Positions 15,909 through 24,171 of a stretch of 61,412 nucleotides of DNA are shown here, one piece after another. The position numbers were made by a program, and so were the translations under genes. Source of the DNA: an uncultured bacterium (lineage in GTDB: Bacteria; Vulcanimicrobiota; Xenobia; Xenobiales; Xenobiaceae); assembly GCA_934621605.1 (NCBI GenBank), contig CAKTUZ010000019.1, forward strand, positions 1 through 61,412. Reading direction: 5' to 3'. Under the pieces are notes generated by a model. It did not search any database and had not been told where the DNA came from. It worked only from the letters and a program-made list of their open reading frames with translations. The first letter of the stretch is position 1. Every line of letters starts with the position of its first letter.

Positions 15909-17051
15909 TCAATGTTTTTGTAGCCTCGGCGCTGATTGCACACTGTTTAAAGAAGCGCTTAGGACTAAATCGGCCAAAGCAAGGGCCAACATGGCTTCTA
16001 CGACCGGCACTGCTCTAACAGCTAAACAAGGATCATGACGTCCTTTTATTTTCAAAGTACGGGGCTGTAGTTGAGCATCTAAAGTTTCTTGCTCTAAGCC
16101 TATACTGGGCGTGGGCTTAAAAGCGACTCGTCCCCAGATCGGGCCGCCTACCGAGATGCCTCCCCAAATACCCCCTTGGCGGTTGCTTTTTAGAGTAGGG
16201 CGGCCGTTATCATTTTGTAAGGTATCGTTGGCTATAGAGCCGTTTAAAGCGCTCAATTGGAAACCTTGGCCGATTTCTATACCTTTAACCGCTGGAATAG
16301 ACATCAGTGCCGAGGCGATTTGGGCGTCTAAGCGATCAAAAACTGGTTCGCCAATGGCTGCGGGTAGGCCGCGTACCGCAAAGACGAGGCTGCCGCCCCA
16401 AGAGTTGCCTTCTTGCTTGGCTTGTGTCAAAAGCCGCTCAATTTCAGGCCAAGCTGAGGCTTGGGGAAAACGAGCTAAAGAGGAGTCTATTTCCGAGCGG
16501 CTGAGCCTTTGTAAATATTGTTCAAATTGGCCTTCGCTGTAGTTGAGGTGGCAGGGGCCGATTTGTTCGAGCCAGGCCACAATGCTGAAGGGGGAGCATT
16601 CTGCTGGCGGCAGCCATTGGCGCAGTAGCTGTTCGGCCAGAGCGCCGGCCAAGACGCGGCCGACCGTTTCGCGTCCGCTGGAACGTCCTCCGCCGCGCCA
16701 GTCGCGAAAGCCGTATTTGGTTTGCCAAGTGTAATCTCCGTGGGAAGGACGGTACACGGAAGCTAAATCTTTATAGTCTTGAGAGCGTTGGTCGCAATTG
16801 CGTACCAGCATGGCTATGGGTGTACCCAAAGTTTTGCCTTCGAATAGTCCAGATAAAATTTCTAGACGATCTTGTTCTTGGCGCGGCGTTGTAAAGCGTT
16901 GTCCGGGTTTGCGCCTATTTAAATAGTGTTGAACTTCTGCCAAATCGATGGAAATTTGGGCAGGCATTCCGTCTACTACAGCTCCGCAAGCCGCTCCGTG
17001 CGATTCACCGAAAGTCATTACCCGAAATATTTTGCCAAAAATATTACCCAT
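15909..17051 (-). CDS. aroC: Chorismate synthase
   Basis: A 380-residue enzyme for the last shikimate-pathway step, converting EPSP to chorismate with reduced FMN as cofactor. It carries the three family signatures: GESHGAACGAVVDG near the N-terminus, GGGRSSGRETVGRV in the middle, and KGRHDPCLAVRAVPVVEAM near the C-terminus. The start MGNIFGKIFRV is canonical, with AAAAGAGG upstream. Length is normal. It stands alone, without other aro genes nearby. Confidence 0.96.
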   Translation of the reverse strand: MGNIFGKIFRVMTFGESHGAACGAVVDGMPAQISIDLAEVQHYLNRRKPGQRFTTPRQEQDRLEILSGLFEGKTLGTPIAMLVRNCDQRSQDYKDLASVYRPSHGDYTWQTKYGFRDWRGGGRSSGRETVGRVLAGALAEQLLRQWLPPAECSPFSIVAWLEQIGPCHLNYSEGQFEQYLQRLSRSEIDSSLARFPQASAWPEIERLLTQAKQEGNSWGGSLVFAVRGLPAAIGEPVFDRLDAQIASALMSIPAVKGIEIGQGFQLSALNGSIANDTLQNDNGRPTLKSNRQGGIWGGISVGGPIWGRVAFKPTPSIGLEQETLDAQLQPRTLKIKGRHDPCLAVRAVPVVEAMLALALADLVLSASLNSVQSAPRLQKH

Positions 17052-17312
17052 ATTATATGCCTCTTTTGCTTATCGGTCGTGTTATACACTGGCGGCACTC
17101 GCTCTTCAACATTTGTCAGGTGGATTCTTTTTCCGAAAAACACGGGAGTATCCGTATGCAAAAAAATGCATATGGCCATATTTTTGCCTCTTTTATAGAA
17201 ATCTTTCTCTGTATGTGTGGGCAGGAAGCTAACTTTAAGGAGTGAAAAAGCAGCGCTTGGGAATGTTATTTTTGCAAGTAAGCATTGAAAATTCCGCAGA
17301 GGTTTGGAAGTA

Positions 17313-17753
17313 GTGGCTAAACAGAAAGAAAACTTGCCTGTAGGCTTTTTAATTACCGAAGTCAGTGAGGACGAACGCAGAATGTGTACTTTGGAAGTAC
17401 GCTGTGCGACCGAACTTCAGAAAGCTAATACTGAGCTTAGAGAGCTGGCTAAAGAGGCTTGTAAGTTGGCTTTGGAAAAATCGGAAGTAATGTATCTCGC
17501 TCGTAAGCATGTTCCTTGGGAGGAAGTGCGCCGTCATGAGCGGGCTGTTACAGCTCAGGTTTCTGCTGAGTGCGCCGATTATACCAAAATAGAAGAAAAA
17601 GTGTTGGCTTTAATGGGTAAGTGGTATAGTGAAATTTGCTTAATGGAACGCGATATGGAGGATGGTACTACCTTTGGATCGCGCTTGGTTAAGCTGAATA
17701 GAGAGCACTCCTGGGAGGTTTCTTTCGCCAAATTGATAATATTGCGGGTTTAG
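17313..17753 (+). CDS. Hypothetical coiled-coil-like protein
   Basis: A 146-residue charged, helical protein. I chose the GTG at 17313, about 10 nt after AGAGG; an upstream TTG at 17304 sits too close to that site. Residues about 25-140 form long amphipathic helices (ELQKANTELRELAKEACKLALEKSE). No membrane segment or known domain is present. The upstream region contains a perfect 12-bp palindrome at 17170-17181 that could be a regulator site. Function unknown. Confidence 0.6.
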   Translation: MAKQKENLPVGFLITEVSEDERRMCTLEVRCATELQKANTELRELAKEACKLALEKSEVMYLARKHVPWEEVRRHERAVTAQVSAECADYTKIEEKVLALMGKWYSEICLMERDMEDGTTFGSRLVKLNREHSWEVSFAKLIILRV

Positions 17754-17991
17754 ATTGGTGCTTCGGCCGCTTTTTGCGGCTTGCCCGTTGTCTGTTATTT
17801 ATTTCTTTGATAAAATAAACCTGATGCCGTGCGGCACGCAAAGCATATATCGCACCTGGAGAGTATGTTAGGCCGGAAGGTTCAATATTTGCTTTGAGGG
17901 CAGCTTCCGCTTAGTTATGGCGGCGGTTCCGAGGGTCGTACAGTTCTTTCTCGGCGCGGTGTTTTGAGTTTTTAGGAGGACGTTTTTTATA

Positions 17992-18594
17992 ATGTCTATA
18001 AATTCAGTAAATTCTTTTGCCAATACTTACAGCGCTTCCGCTCCCGTATATAGCAGAGAAACGACCAACACTGAAGCTGCCGCTGTTCAGGCAGAGCCGC
18101 AAGAAATGTTCGCTTTGAGTGAGCAGAGTGAAGAACCCGTTTCTCAGAAACCCAGCTTTGCTACTCGCATAGCCCGCAATGCTGCCGGTGTTGTCACCGG
18201 TGCCATCGGCGCTGCTGCTGGTGCTACCAAAGGTGGTCTGGTAGGTGCTGCTCAGGGTAAAGTTAGTATTTCTCATGACGCTAAAGTCGTTCTGCAAGCC
18301 ATTGGTGCTTCTGCTGGTTTGGTAGCCGGATTGGCCGTAGCCGGTGCAGTGGCCGGTCCCATTGCTTTGGTGGGTGGCTTGGTTGCCGGTCCTTTAGTTG
18401 GTTCTATGGCTGGTGGTATGGTTGGCGGTGCTGTTGAAGGTCTCGGTTCCGCTATTGCCGGAGCTGGTCCTGGTGCTGTCAATGGAGCTAAAAAGGGCTT
18501 CGATATTGGTCGTACGGTAATTGACAAAATCGTTGCCAAAGAAGCTCCTGCTCCTCAAGAGCAGGCTGCCGCTTCCGAAGAAAAAGTCGGCTAG
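17992..18594 (+). CDS. Glycine-zipper membrane protein
   Basis: A 200-residue protein. Residues 1-58 are polar and Ser/Glu-rich. The middle (about 60-165) is a long Gly/Ala repeat with GxxxG spacing (GAIGAAAGATKGG, GGLVAGPLVGSMAGGMVGG), typical of glycine-zipper segments that pack helices in membranes or form pores. The C-terminus is Ala/Glu-rich (APAPQEQAAASEEKVG). There is no classic signal peptide. The start is ATG at 17992 with AGGAGG about 12 nt upstream. It ends in a strong terminator, so it is probably monocistronic and could be well expressed. Similar segments occur in bacteriocin-like and lysis proteins, but nothing specific supports that here. Confidence 0.65.
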   Translation: MSINSVNSFANTYSASAPVYSRETTNTEAAAVQAEPQEMFALSEQSEEPVSQKPSFATRIARNAAGVVTGAIGAAAGATKGGLVGAAQGKVSISHDAKVVLQAIGASAGLVAGLAVAGAVAGPIALVGGLVAGPLVGSMAGGMVGGAVEGLGSAIAGAGPGAVNGAKKGFDIGRTVIDKIVAKEAPAPQEQAAASEEKVG

Positions 18595-18612
18595 TTTTTA
18601 GTCTATATTCAC

Positions 18613-18668
18613 ACCGATAAAAATGAGCGCTGCATCCAGTGGGAGGGCAGGGCTCATTTTTTATCGGT
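18613..18668. terminator. Bidirectional terminator between convergent genes
   Basis: ACCGATAAAAATGAGC (18613-18628) pairs with GCTCATTTTTTATCGGT (18652-18668) across a 23-nt loop. The A-run and T-run within the stem serve as U-tracts in either direction. It ends the glycine-zipper gene and the transglutaminase-like gene. Confidence 0.75.
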
Positions 18669-18674
18669 ATGTTT

Positions 18675-20447
18675 TTAGTTGCGCAGGCGGTTTCTTAAAT
18701 CTTCCACAAATTTCTTTTCTTCCGGGCGCAGATTTAAGTCGGCAGCTTTCTGAAGCATAGCCAAGCTGTCGTCCACTTGGCCGCGCTCCAAATAAAGTTG
18801 GCCCAGCACCAGATAAGGATAGCCATCTTGAGGAGCATCTTTTACCAGTGAAGCCAAAGCTGATTCTTGCTCTTGTGCTTGATTGGATTTAAAAGCTCCT
18901 CGAAGCCATTGGATTTTTAATAAGTAATCTGTAGGTAAACAGTGAGCCGAAGTTTTAGCTGCCGAGCAAAGTTCTTGCCAATTGCGTTGATCGTTGCAAA
19001 ATTGACAGATAGCTTCAGCCGTAAAATCGCGGACCGAACATTTTTTCATTATGGAGCTTTGCTTTTTTACTTCCAAACTTTGCATAGTAAAAATCGCTAA
19101 AAAAACTTTAGCTTCGGCCACATATTCATCATCAGAGGGCAATTCGTCTAGTAATTTTTGAGCTTTTTGCCAATCTGAACTGTAAATCGCTAACCAAGCT
19201 TGCAAAAGTTTTACTGCAGGTTTGGGATTGGTATTTAAAGCCTTAATTTCTTCCTCGCTCCAACGTCTGTTGAGTGCCCATAAGGCCGCTTGAGACATGT
19301 GATCGGGAATATTTTTTTTATCAATTTTTGCAGAATGGGTAGTAGCAATATCGGAAATTGACTCCTTACAAAAAGTGAAAAGATCGTTAAAATTATATAT
19401 TGTCCTGTTGTCGGTTAAATTACTGTTATAGTTGATGATATGGTGACTGATATTTACAGATAAAGATTTATTGTGCAATTGGGAAGGATGTTGCTTTTGC
19501 TGCCGGGGCTGGGCAGGCATTTCTTTAAGAGCACATCCTCGGCTGTCGTCGCCCATATACCAGACAATTATATTGGGATCGGCTTTGGCAAAACAGGCTT
19601 GACGCATGTAAGAAAAGCGTCCTTGAGTAGGATCGACAGGCACATATCCTAAGTTGGGACAAAAAACTTCGCACCACGAGTGAGTGGCTTGATCCTCCGG
19701 TTCGGAAGTACTTAAAAGCATACCGCCTACTACTCTGACTTTAAAATCTAAATTTTGCAGCAACTTGGCGGTAAGCATAGCTGCGTCTGAACATTGCAAA
19801 TGCCTATCTTTAAGCATCTCTGTAAAAGAACTTTTGGCTTGCTTGGAATCGTAAGCAAATGACCGACGCATAAAATCATAGATATTGATAAGCTTATAAA
19901 GGCGTGATTGTTGGTCGGTAGTTATCTGTTTGGCTAAATCGAGTAGTTGTTTTTCTTCGGCGCCAGAAGAGGCAGCCAGAGCTCCGTGCCAGTAGTCTCT
20001 ATTTAAAAGAGCAGTGGCTCGGTTTTTGTATTTATTAGGAACGGTTTGCTCCCAGACTGTTCGATCAAAGTTAAAAACTAAGGCGTCATTACTGATAATA
20101 GCTTGTTGCTCGACAGTTAAAGTCTTTCCGACTCCCACAGTTAAATTGTCGTATTGAATATAACGGTTGCCTAATTGATCTTCTATCTCTCGGTTGGGGG
20201 GAGGCTGGATAGTCGAGGAATAGACTGTTTGCCTGTATTTCCAATCCTTTAGTAAAGGTACTTTCAAAGAGATGACACAGGGATAATTGTAAATATTTTT
20301 ATACTTAACGCTCAGTTTAATTTGGCGTTTTATTCTCTCGCAGTTTTCTTGGCCTTGAGGATTTTGGAACGGACAAAATCTATAATAATACATACTTACG
20401 CCGATTGCCGTCAGGGCGATTAGAATTATAATTAAGTTCTTTCGCAT
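18675..20447 (-). CDS. Membrane-anchored transglutaminase-like protein with C-terminal TPR-like region
   Basis: A 590-residue protein from ATG at 20447, chosen because it begins with a clean membrane anchor (MRKNLIIILIALTAIGVSMYYY). The frame extends 23 codons further without a ribosome-binding site. The middle is a transglutaminase/cysteine-protease fold with a full catalytic triad: Cys219 (LQCSDAAMLTAKLL), His256 (THSWCEVF) and Asp272 (VPVDPTQG). Residues before it (about 45-150) look like the beta-rich domain often preceding this fold. The last 250 residues are helical repeats ending YLVLGQLYLERGQVDDSLAMLQKAADL, a TPR signature. It probably works outside the cytoplasmic membrane as a peptidase or cross-linker. 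It is divergent from the secreted unknown at 20583. Confidence 0.75.
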   Translation of the reverse strand: MRKNLIIILIALTAIGVSMYYYRFCPFQNPQGQENCERIKRQIKLSVKYKNIYNYPCVISLKVPLLKDWKYRQTVYSSTIQPPPNREIEDQLGNRYIQYDNLTVGVGKTLTVEQQAIISNDALVFNFDRTVWEQTVPNKYKNRATALLNRDYWHGALAASSGAEEKQLLDLAKQITTDQQSRLYKLINIYDFMRRSFAYDSKQAKSSFTEMLKDRHLQCSDAAMLTAKLLQNLDFKVRVVGGMLLSTSEPEDQATHSWCEVFCPNLGYVPVDPTQGRFSYMRQACFAKADPNIIVWYMGDDSRGCALKEMPAQPRQQKQHPSQLHNKSLSVNISHHIINYNSNLTDNRTIYNFNDLFTFCKESISDIATTHSAKIDKKNIPDHMSQAALWALNRRWSEEEIKALNTNPKPAVKLLQAWLAIYSSDWQKAQKLLDELPSDDEYVAEAKVFLAIFTMQSLEVKKQSSIMKKCSVRDFTAEAICQFCNDQRNWQELCSAAKTSAHCLPTDYLLKIQWLRGAFKSNQAQEQESALASLVKDAPQDGYPYLVLGQLYLERGQVDDSLAMLQKAADLNLRPEEKKFVEDLRNRLRN

Positions 20448-20582
20448 ATAGTCTGGCTGACTCTCTTGAAAATACGGTAATGGTGATTGGTTAGTCTTTA
20501 GTAAAAATTCCTGCAAATTTTAGAGGAAGCAGACTAGGAAAAGCTGAAACTTACGGCCTTTTTCAGTCAGAGGAGGAAGATT

Positions 20583-21473
20583 GTGAAAGATTGTTATCGT
20601 TTAGCCGTTATGACTGTGCTTTTGGCGATTCTGACTGTCGTTTTGCCTTCTTGGGCTCAGAATAGTTCGGAAGAGAAGGCTTTTAACGCCACAAGTAAGA
20701 GTCATACCGGAATTGATGAAGTTAGTATCGCTAAAATTACTCCGCGAACTTCCGCTGACGTACCTCAAAATTGTCAACTTCCCGTAGTACTTTTGGCTGA
20801 TTATAAGCTTAGTTCTTCGGCTCATGGTTTTATAAAAGCTAGAGCTTTTATCTGGTCTAGAAATTATAAAGATAAAAATGTTAATTATAAGAATGGATTG
20901 AAGCCTATTTCAGCAGTTATGCAAGCGGCGGTAAAAAAGGGTAGTGGCAGTATAAAAGTCTCCTTTCCTCCTTTAGCTATGCCGGTGCAAGCCGATTCTC
21001 AAACTCAGTTGGTAATTGTTGCCAGCTTACAAAATGGACAACAGAAAGAGTTGGCTTGGGGCAGCAGTTACAATTTTGTACGTGGTACGTTCGCCTTGGC
21101 CAAGACGGCCGATAAAAGTCCCCGAACTGCTATTACCGTACTGGATTTTACCCCCAAGGTCGGCCTTTTGACCGTGGGCAGAGCTCAAGAGTTTACTTAT
21201 AAATTTCAATATAGCCTCAAAGAACGCGATTACGCTTTTGTAAATTTTGAACTAAAAAACGCTATGGATGATTATTCCTCCAGTCCTTGGTATTGTGCAG
21301 TGGTACCGGTACCAAAAGGGGCTGGCGTAGCAAAATATGTTTCTAATAGATACTTTTTACCGTATATGTATAAGCTATATAAGATGCGTTTAGGGATTCA
21401 TTATCGTATAGATCCTTTAGGTGGTACTGTTGATTCTCTGTTCTATGGTGATTGGCAACTTAATTCTAATTAA
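20583..21473 (+). CDS. Secreted protein of unknown function
   Basis: A 296-residue exported protein with GTG start at 20583 and a strong GAGGAGGAAG upstream. The signal peptide spans about 1-25 (VMTVLLAILTVVLPSWAQ). The mature part is beta-rich with no recognised family; a LPVVLLADYKLSSSAHGFIKARAFIW stretch suggests a beta-sandwich. It is divergent from the transglutaminase-like gene and in the same direction as the His-Xaa-Asn genes that begin 76 nt later. It may belong to the same functional group, although a promoter candidate at 21479 separates them. Confidence 0.6.
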   Translation: MKDCYRLAVMTVLLAILTVVLPSWAQNSSEEKAFNATSKSHTGIDEVSIAKITPRTSADVPQNCQLPVVLLADYKLSSSAHGFIKARAFIWSRNYKDKNVNYKNGLKPISAVMQAAVKKGSGSIKVSFPPLAMPVQADSQTQLVIVASLQNGQQKELAWGSSYNFVRGTFALAKTADKSPRTAITVLDFTPKVGLLTVGRAQEFTYKFQYSLKERDYAFVNFELKNAMDDYSSSPWYCAVVPVPKGAGVAKYVSNRYFLPYMYKLYKMRLGIHYRIDPLGGTVDSLFYGDWQLNSN

Positions 21474-21478
21474 AAATA

Positions 21479-21507
21479 TTGAAATTTGTCTTCGGTTTTG
21501 TTAAGAT
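21479..21507 (+). promoter_or_regulatory. Candidate sigma-70 promoter of the His-Xaa-Asn gene cluster
   Basis: TTGAAA (21479-21484), a 17-bp spacer and TAAGAT (21502-21507) lie 42 nt before the first precursor-like gene. Spacing is ideal; the -10 matches four of six consensus positions. Confidence 0.45.
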
Positions 21508-21548
21508 CTCACCGGATGTATCTTTTTTAGCTTCGGGAGGAAAGAGCT

Positions 21549-22199
21549 ATGAACATAGCCTTTATATTAAATTCTGCTGTGCTTTCTGCTGCTTGTCCTT
21601 CGCTTCAAGAGCAGCTCGAACGTAAACATCGCTGCAGCTCTTATCAGTTGGACGGAGGCTTGCTTTTAAGCATAGATACTGCCAAGCCTGTACTTGAAAT
21701 AACAAAAAAAGATGGCTCCCTGAAATATTCCGATTTAGTTCTTCCTGAAGCTAGTTTCCAAGTCCAGCCGGTTAGTTTGGTCCCTTCTATGCGCTCTCGT
21801 TTAGGCAAAGCTCTGCGCAATTTGGTGGATAGTTTCGAATTGCCGCTTGTGCGCCGCAGTGCCGTTTCTTTTGGTTGTTTTGCTTTTGTTGCCGGTTTAA
21901 TTTTTAGCGGCAGTCAACCGGTAAAAGCCGAAACTATTCCTGTATGTTCTAAGGTTTGTGTTCAATCGGTTAGTCCAGTGCAAAATCTGTTAGCCAAGAC
22001 GGAAGTCGATCCCGTCAATCACGCTTTGCGTTTAGGTAGTGCCTGGGGAGCTTATGCCGAATCAGATAGCGGCCATACCAATATTCCGGCTCAGCATATC
22101 AATTTATCTAACGGTCAGCATAGCAATTCTGCCAATTTGCCGGAGGGTAATAAGGGACATACTCCGGAGGTTCCTCCCGTTGCCGGAGCTGGTGTTTGA
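21549..22199 (+). CDS. His-Xaa-Asn motif protein 1, putative modified-peptide precursor
   Basis: A 216-residue protein with ATG at 21549 and CGGGAGGAAAG upstream. Residues 1-94 are a cytosolic-looking leader. FELPL (96-100) is followed by a basic RRS and a hydrophobic stretch (about 106-123) ending VKA-E (127/128), like a signal-peptidase site. The remaining 89 residues contain HTN (176), HIN (183) and HSN (191) in a Gly/Asn/Ser-rich tail. The FELPL plus hydrophobic segment is shared with the next gene, so the two are paralogues. The layout (long leader, export segment, short degenerate His repeat tail) resembles the HxsA substrate of the His-Xaa-Ser system. The repeat here is H-x-N, and the resemblance is architectural only. 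The proposal that it is a modified substrate rests on the adjacent SPASM/PqqD-like gene. Confidence 0.6.
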   Translation: MNIAFILNSAVLSAACPSLQEQLERKHRCSSYQLDGGLLLSIDTAKPVLEITKKDGSLKYSDLVLPEASFQVQPVSLVPSMRSRLGKALRNLVDSFELPLVRRSAVSFGCFAFVAGLIFSGSQPVKAETIPVCSKVCVQSVSPVQNLLAKTEVDPVNHALRLGSAWGAYAESDSGHTNIPAQHINLSNGQHSNSANLPEGNKGHTPEVPPVAGAGV

Positions 22200-22262
22200 C
22201 TTAATAATAAGGCAGAGTGTAAAGACCGCAAACAATTGCTCCAGTAAAGAAAGGCCAATTAA

Positions 22263-22817
22263 ATGAGACGATACAGAGTTGCTTTGGAAAAAGGCACCAA
22301 TTCTGCGACAAATTCAGACTATCTTTTGGAAGAAAGGGCTGCACAAGTTAAGGTTAATTTGTCCTCTCGCTCTCGGTCTGTGAGTTCTATTTTTGAGTTG
22401 CCTCTGATCTCGGCCCGTCATTCCAAGTTAGCTGTCTGTGCTTTGGCCTTAGGTGCAGCCGTAGTTGGTTCTCCTTCTTCGCAAGCTTCTTCCTTGGTAA
22501 CTTTGCCCAGTGCTCCGACTCAGGCTGTTTCTTTGCAAGAGTGTTTTGCCCAGTCGGCTTTGCGGGCTGATGGTCGTGAAGTTATCTTAGATAGTGCTGT
22601 CAATTTATATGAGTCGGGCCCTGTGCAAATAGCTCAGGCCAGCTATCACACCAACACTTCAGCTCACCTTAACAAGACGCCTGTACCTCACAAAAATACG
22701 GCTTGGAATAACCATAGCAATACTGGAGGCCATTCCAATGGCGATTGGGCCAACCATAGCAACGCTGCTTCCGGTACGGGTCATGTGAACTTGGTACATG
22801 GTGATTTCTTGTTCTGA
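22263..22817 (+). CDS. His-Xaa-Asn repeat protein 2, putative modified-peptide precursor
   Basis: A 184-residue paralogue of the preceding protein, ATG at 22263 with AAAGG upstream. FELPL (44-48) is followed by a hydrophobic segment (about 56-70) ending SQA-S. The C-terminal 57 residues hold seven H-x-N units: HTN 129, HLN 135, HKN 143, HSN 151, HSN 157, HSN 165 and HVN 174, with a final HGD. Successive His are 6, 8, 8, 6, 8, 9 and 5 residues apart. Asn, Gly, Ser and Thr fill the gaps. The regular spacing and lack of other conserved sequence make this tail look like a substrate core or metal-binding tail. It ends DFLF. The maturase-like gene begins about 110 nt downstream after a small hairpin (22818-22833). 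Confidence 0.65.
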   Translation: MRRYRVALEKGTNSATNSDYLLEERAAQVKVNLSSRSRSVSSIFELPLISARHSKLAVCALALGAAVVGSPSSQASSLVTLPSAPTQAVSLQECFAQSALRADGREVILDSAVNLYESGPVQIAQASYHTNTSAHLNKTPVPHKNTAWNNHSNTGGHSNGDWANHSNAASGTGHVNLVHGDFLF

Positions 22818-22925
22818 GATTCTCTTCAGAATCACTGATTAAGTTTTGGCTTCAGTTTGTTTCTCCCCAATTGGCAGCCTAAGCGGTCTCTTTTGAGGGC
22901 AAACAATGTGGTGGAGGTTTACATT

Positions 22926-24110
22926 ATGCTGCGCCTGACAGCTCCGGTTAGCTGCAATATAGTTTTGGCCGATAAGTCTTCAGACCATACTCTTTCTTTC
23001 TGTCAGTGGAAAGAGATACTGGATAAACTTGTTCAAGCCAATGAGTTTCGCATTTATGGTTTCGAGGCTTGGTTCGTGGCACAAAAAAGTTTGCCTGTGA
23101 CTGAGTCAGAATTATTTTCCTTTTTTACCGAGCTGGACAAAATGGGAAAGTGCTTCCATGTCTATCTTGATGGGGCTTCTGCATATGAAGATTTTCCTTA
23201 TAACCATTTTTTTACCGCTTTGCTTGGTTGTACTTATTTAGGTAGTACCATTTTTGTTTTTTCTGGAAGTAGAAACTTGTCTGATGAGCCGGGGTGGGCT
23301 GCTTTGGAAGAAGCTTCTGCGGCTGGTTTTGATACTGGTGCCTCAATTTTGTTGACTCCGCAAAGTGTGGAGCAAATTGACGATTTAACTAACGAAGCCT
23401 TAGATGGAGGAGCTTCGTTGGTTATTTTTGAACGGGTGCGTCCTGGAGAGCAAGAAAAGCCAGATTTGGATATATTGAAACGCGGAGCTGCCCAAATTGA
23501 AGAATTGCGTCAGTTGGGGACTGAGATAGCCTTGAGTGGCTGTTTCCCCAATTGTTTTAGTCGAGGGGACATTCCCTCTTGTTTGGCCGGAGTGATCAGT
23601 TGCTCTGTTACTTCCGAAGGTTTGCTTCGTCCCTGTCGCTATGCTTCTTCGAGCGATTGTTTAAATTTAGTCACTTATTCTTTGGCTGAAGCTTGGCAAA
23701 GCCCGGCTTTAGAAAAATGGAGGCTGTTAACTTCCGAAACTTGCCAAGATTGCTCTAAATGTAATTTATGTCCCGGTGGATGTTTGCTCTATGCTTATGA
23801 AAGCAATTCTGAGCAAAGTGATCCGTTGTTATCGGGACAGGTAGTCGAGGAGACTGTTTTACAGGAAGTTACTTTAGAAGATGAGCTTTGCCCGGTACCT
23901 TGTTACAATGTACGTGAAGAAGATTTTGGTTGGCTTTTAATGCGTGGGTCCAGAGTGGTGCCGGTAAGTTCTAAGGCAGGTCCGATTTTGGCTCGTTTTA
24001 CAGGTAAAGTAACTTTAGCTGAACTGGAGCAAGAATTTGGCTCAGGAGCCTTGTCTTTTATTTATTCGCTGTATGTGCGTGGCTTTATTGAGCTAAAAGA
24101 GGCCGTGTGA
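22926..24110 (+). CDS. SPASM-domain protein with PqqD-like C-terminus and degenerate radical-SAM core
   Basis: A 394-residue protein from ATG at 22926 (GTGGAGG upstream; earlier in-frame codons lack a site). The N-terminus LTAPVSCNIVLADKS aligns with the usual radical-SAM LTxxCNxxCxxC start. Only the first Cys (C10) remains; the next two positions are Leu14 and Lys17, so the SAM-cleaving cluster cannot form normally. Residues about 205-290 are a Cys-rich SPASM domain: C206, C210, C219, C226, C237, C245, then CQDCSKCNLCPGGC with C273, C276, C279, C282 and C286. A region of about 70 residues (322-394; VSSKAGPILARFTGKVTLAELEQEF) resembles PqqD, the peptide-recognition element of RiPP pathways. 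It probably binds the neighbouring precursor leaders as a partner or chaperone. A true radical-SAM enzyme would have to be elsewhere. Confidence 0.75.
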   Translation: MLRLTAPVSCNIVLADKSSDHTLSFCQWKEILDKLVQANEFRIYGFEAWFVAQKSLPVTESELFSFFTELDKMGKCFHVYLDGASAYEDFPYNHFFTALLGCTYLGSTIFVFSGSRNLSDEPGWAALEEASAAGFDTGASILLTPQSVEQIDDLTNEALDGGASLVIFERVRPGEQEKPDLDILKRGAAQIEELRQLGTEIALSGCFPNCFSRGDIPSCLAGVISCSVTSEGLLRPCRYASSSDCLNLVTYSLAEAWQSPALEKWRLLTSETCQDCSKCNLCPGGCLLYAYESNSEQSDPLLSGQVVEETVLQEVTLEDELCPVPCYNVREEDFGWLLMRGSRVVPVSSKAGPILARFTGKVTLAELEQEFGSGALSFIYSLYVRGFIELKEAV

Positions 24111-24171
24111 TCCTCAAAAATAGTCCGAGCGTGCCGCCGTAAAGATTGGCTTAGTTCGAATGGAGTAAAAA

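Noticed and set aside
15803..16018. Plus-strand ORF of 71 residues overlapping the end of aroC
   Set aside because: Its second half is antisense to conserved aroC sequence, and it lacks a ribosome-binding site.
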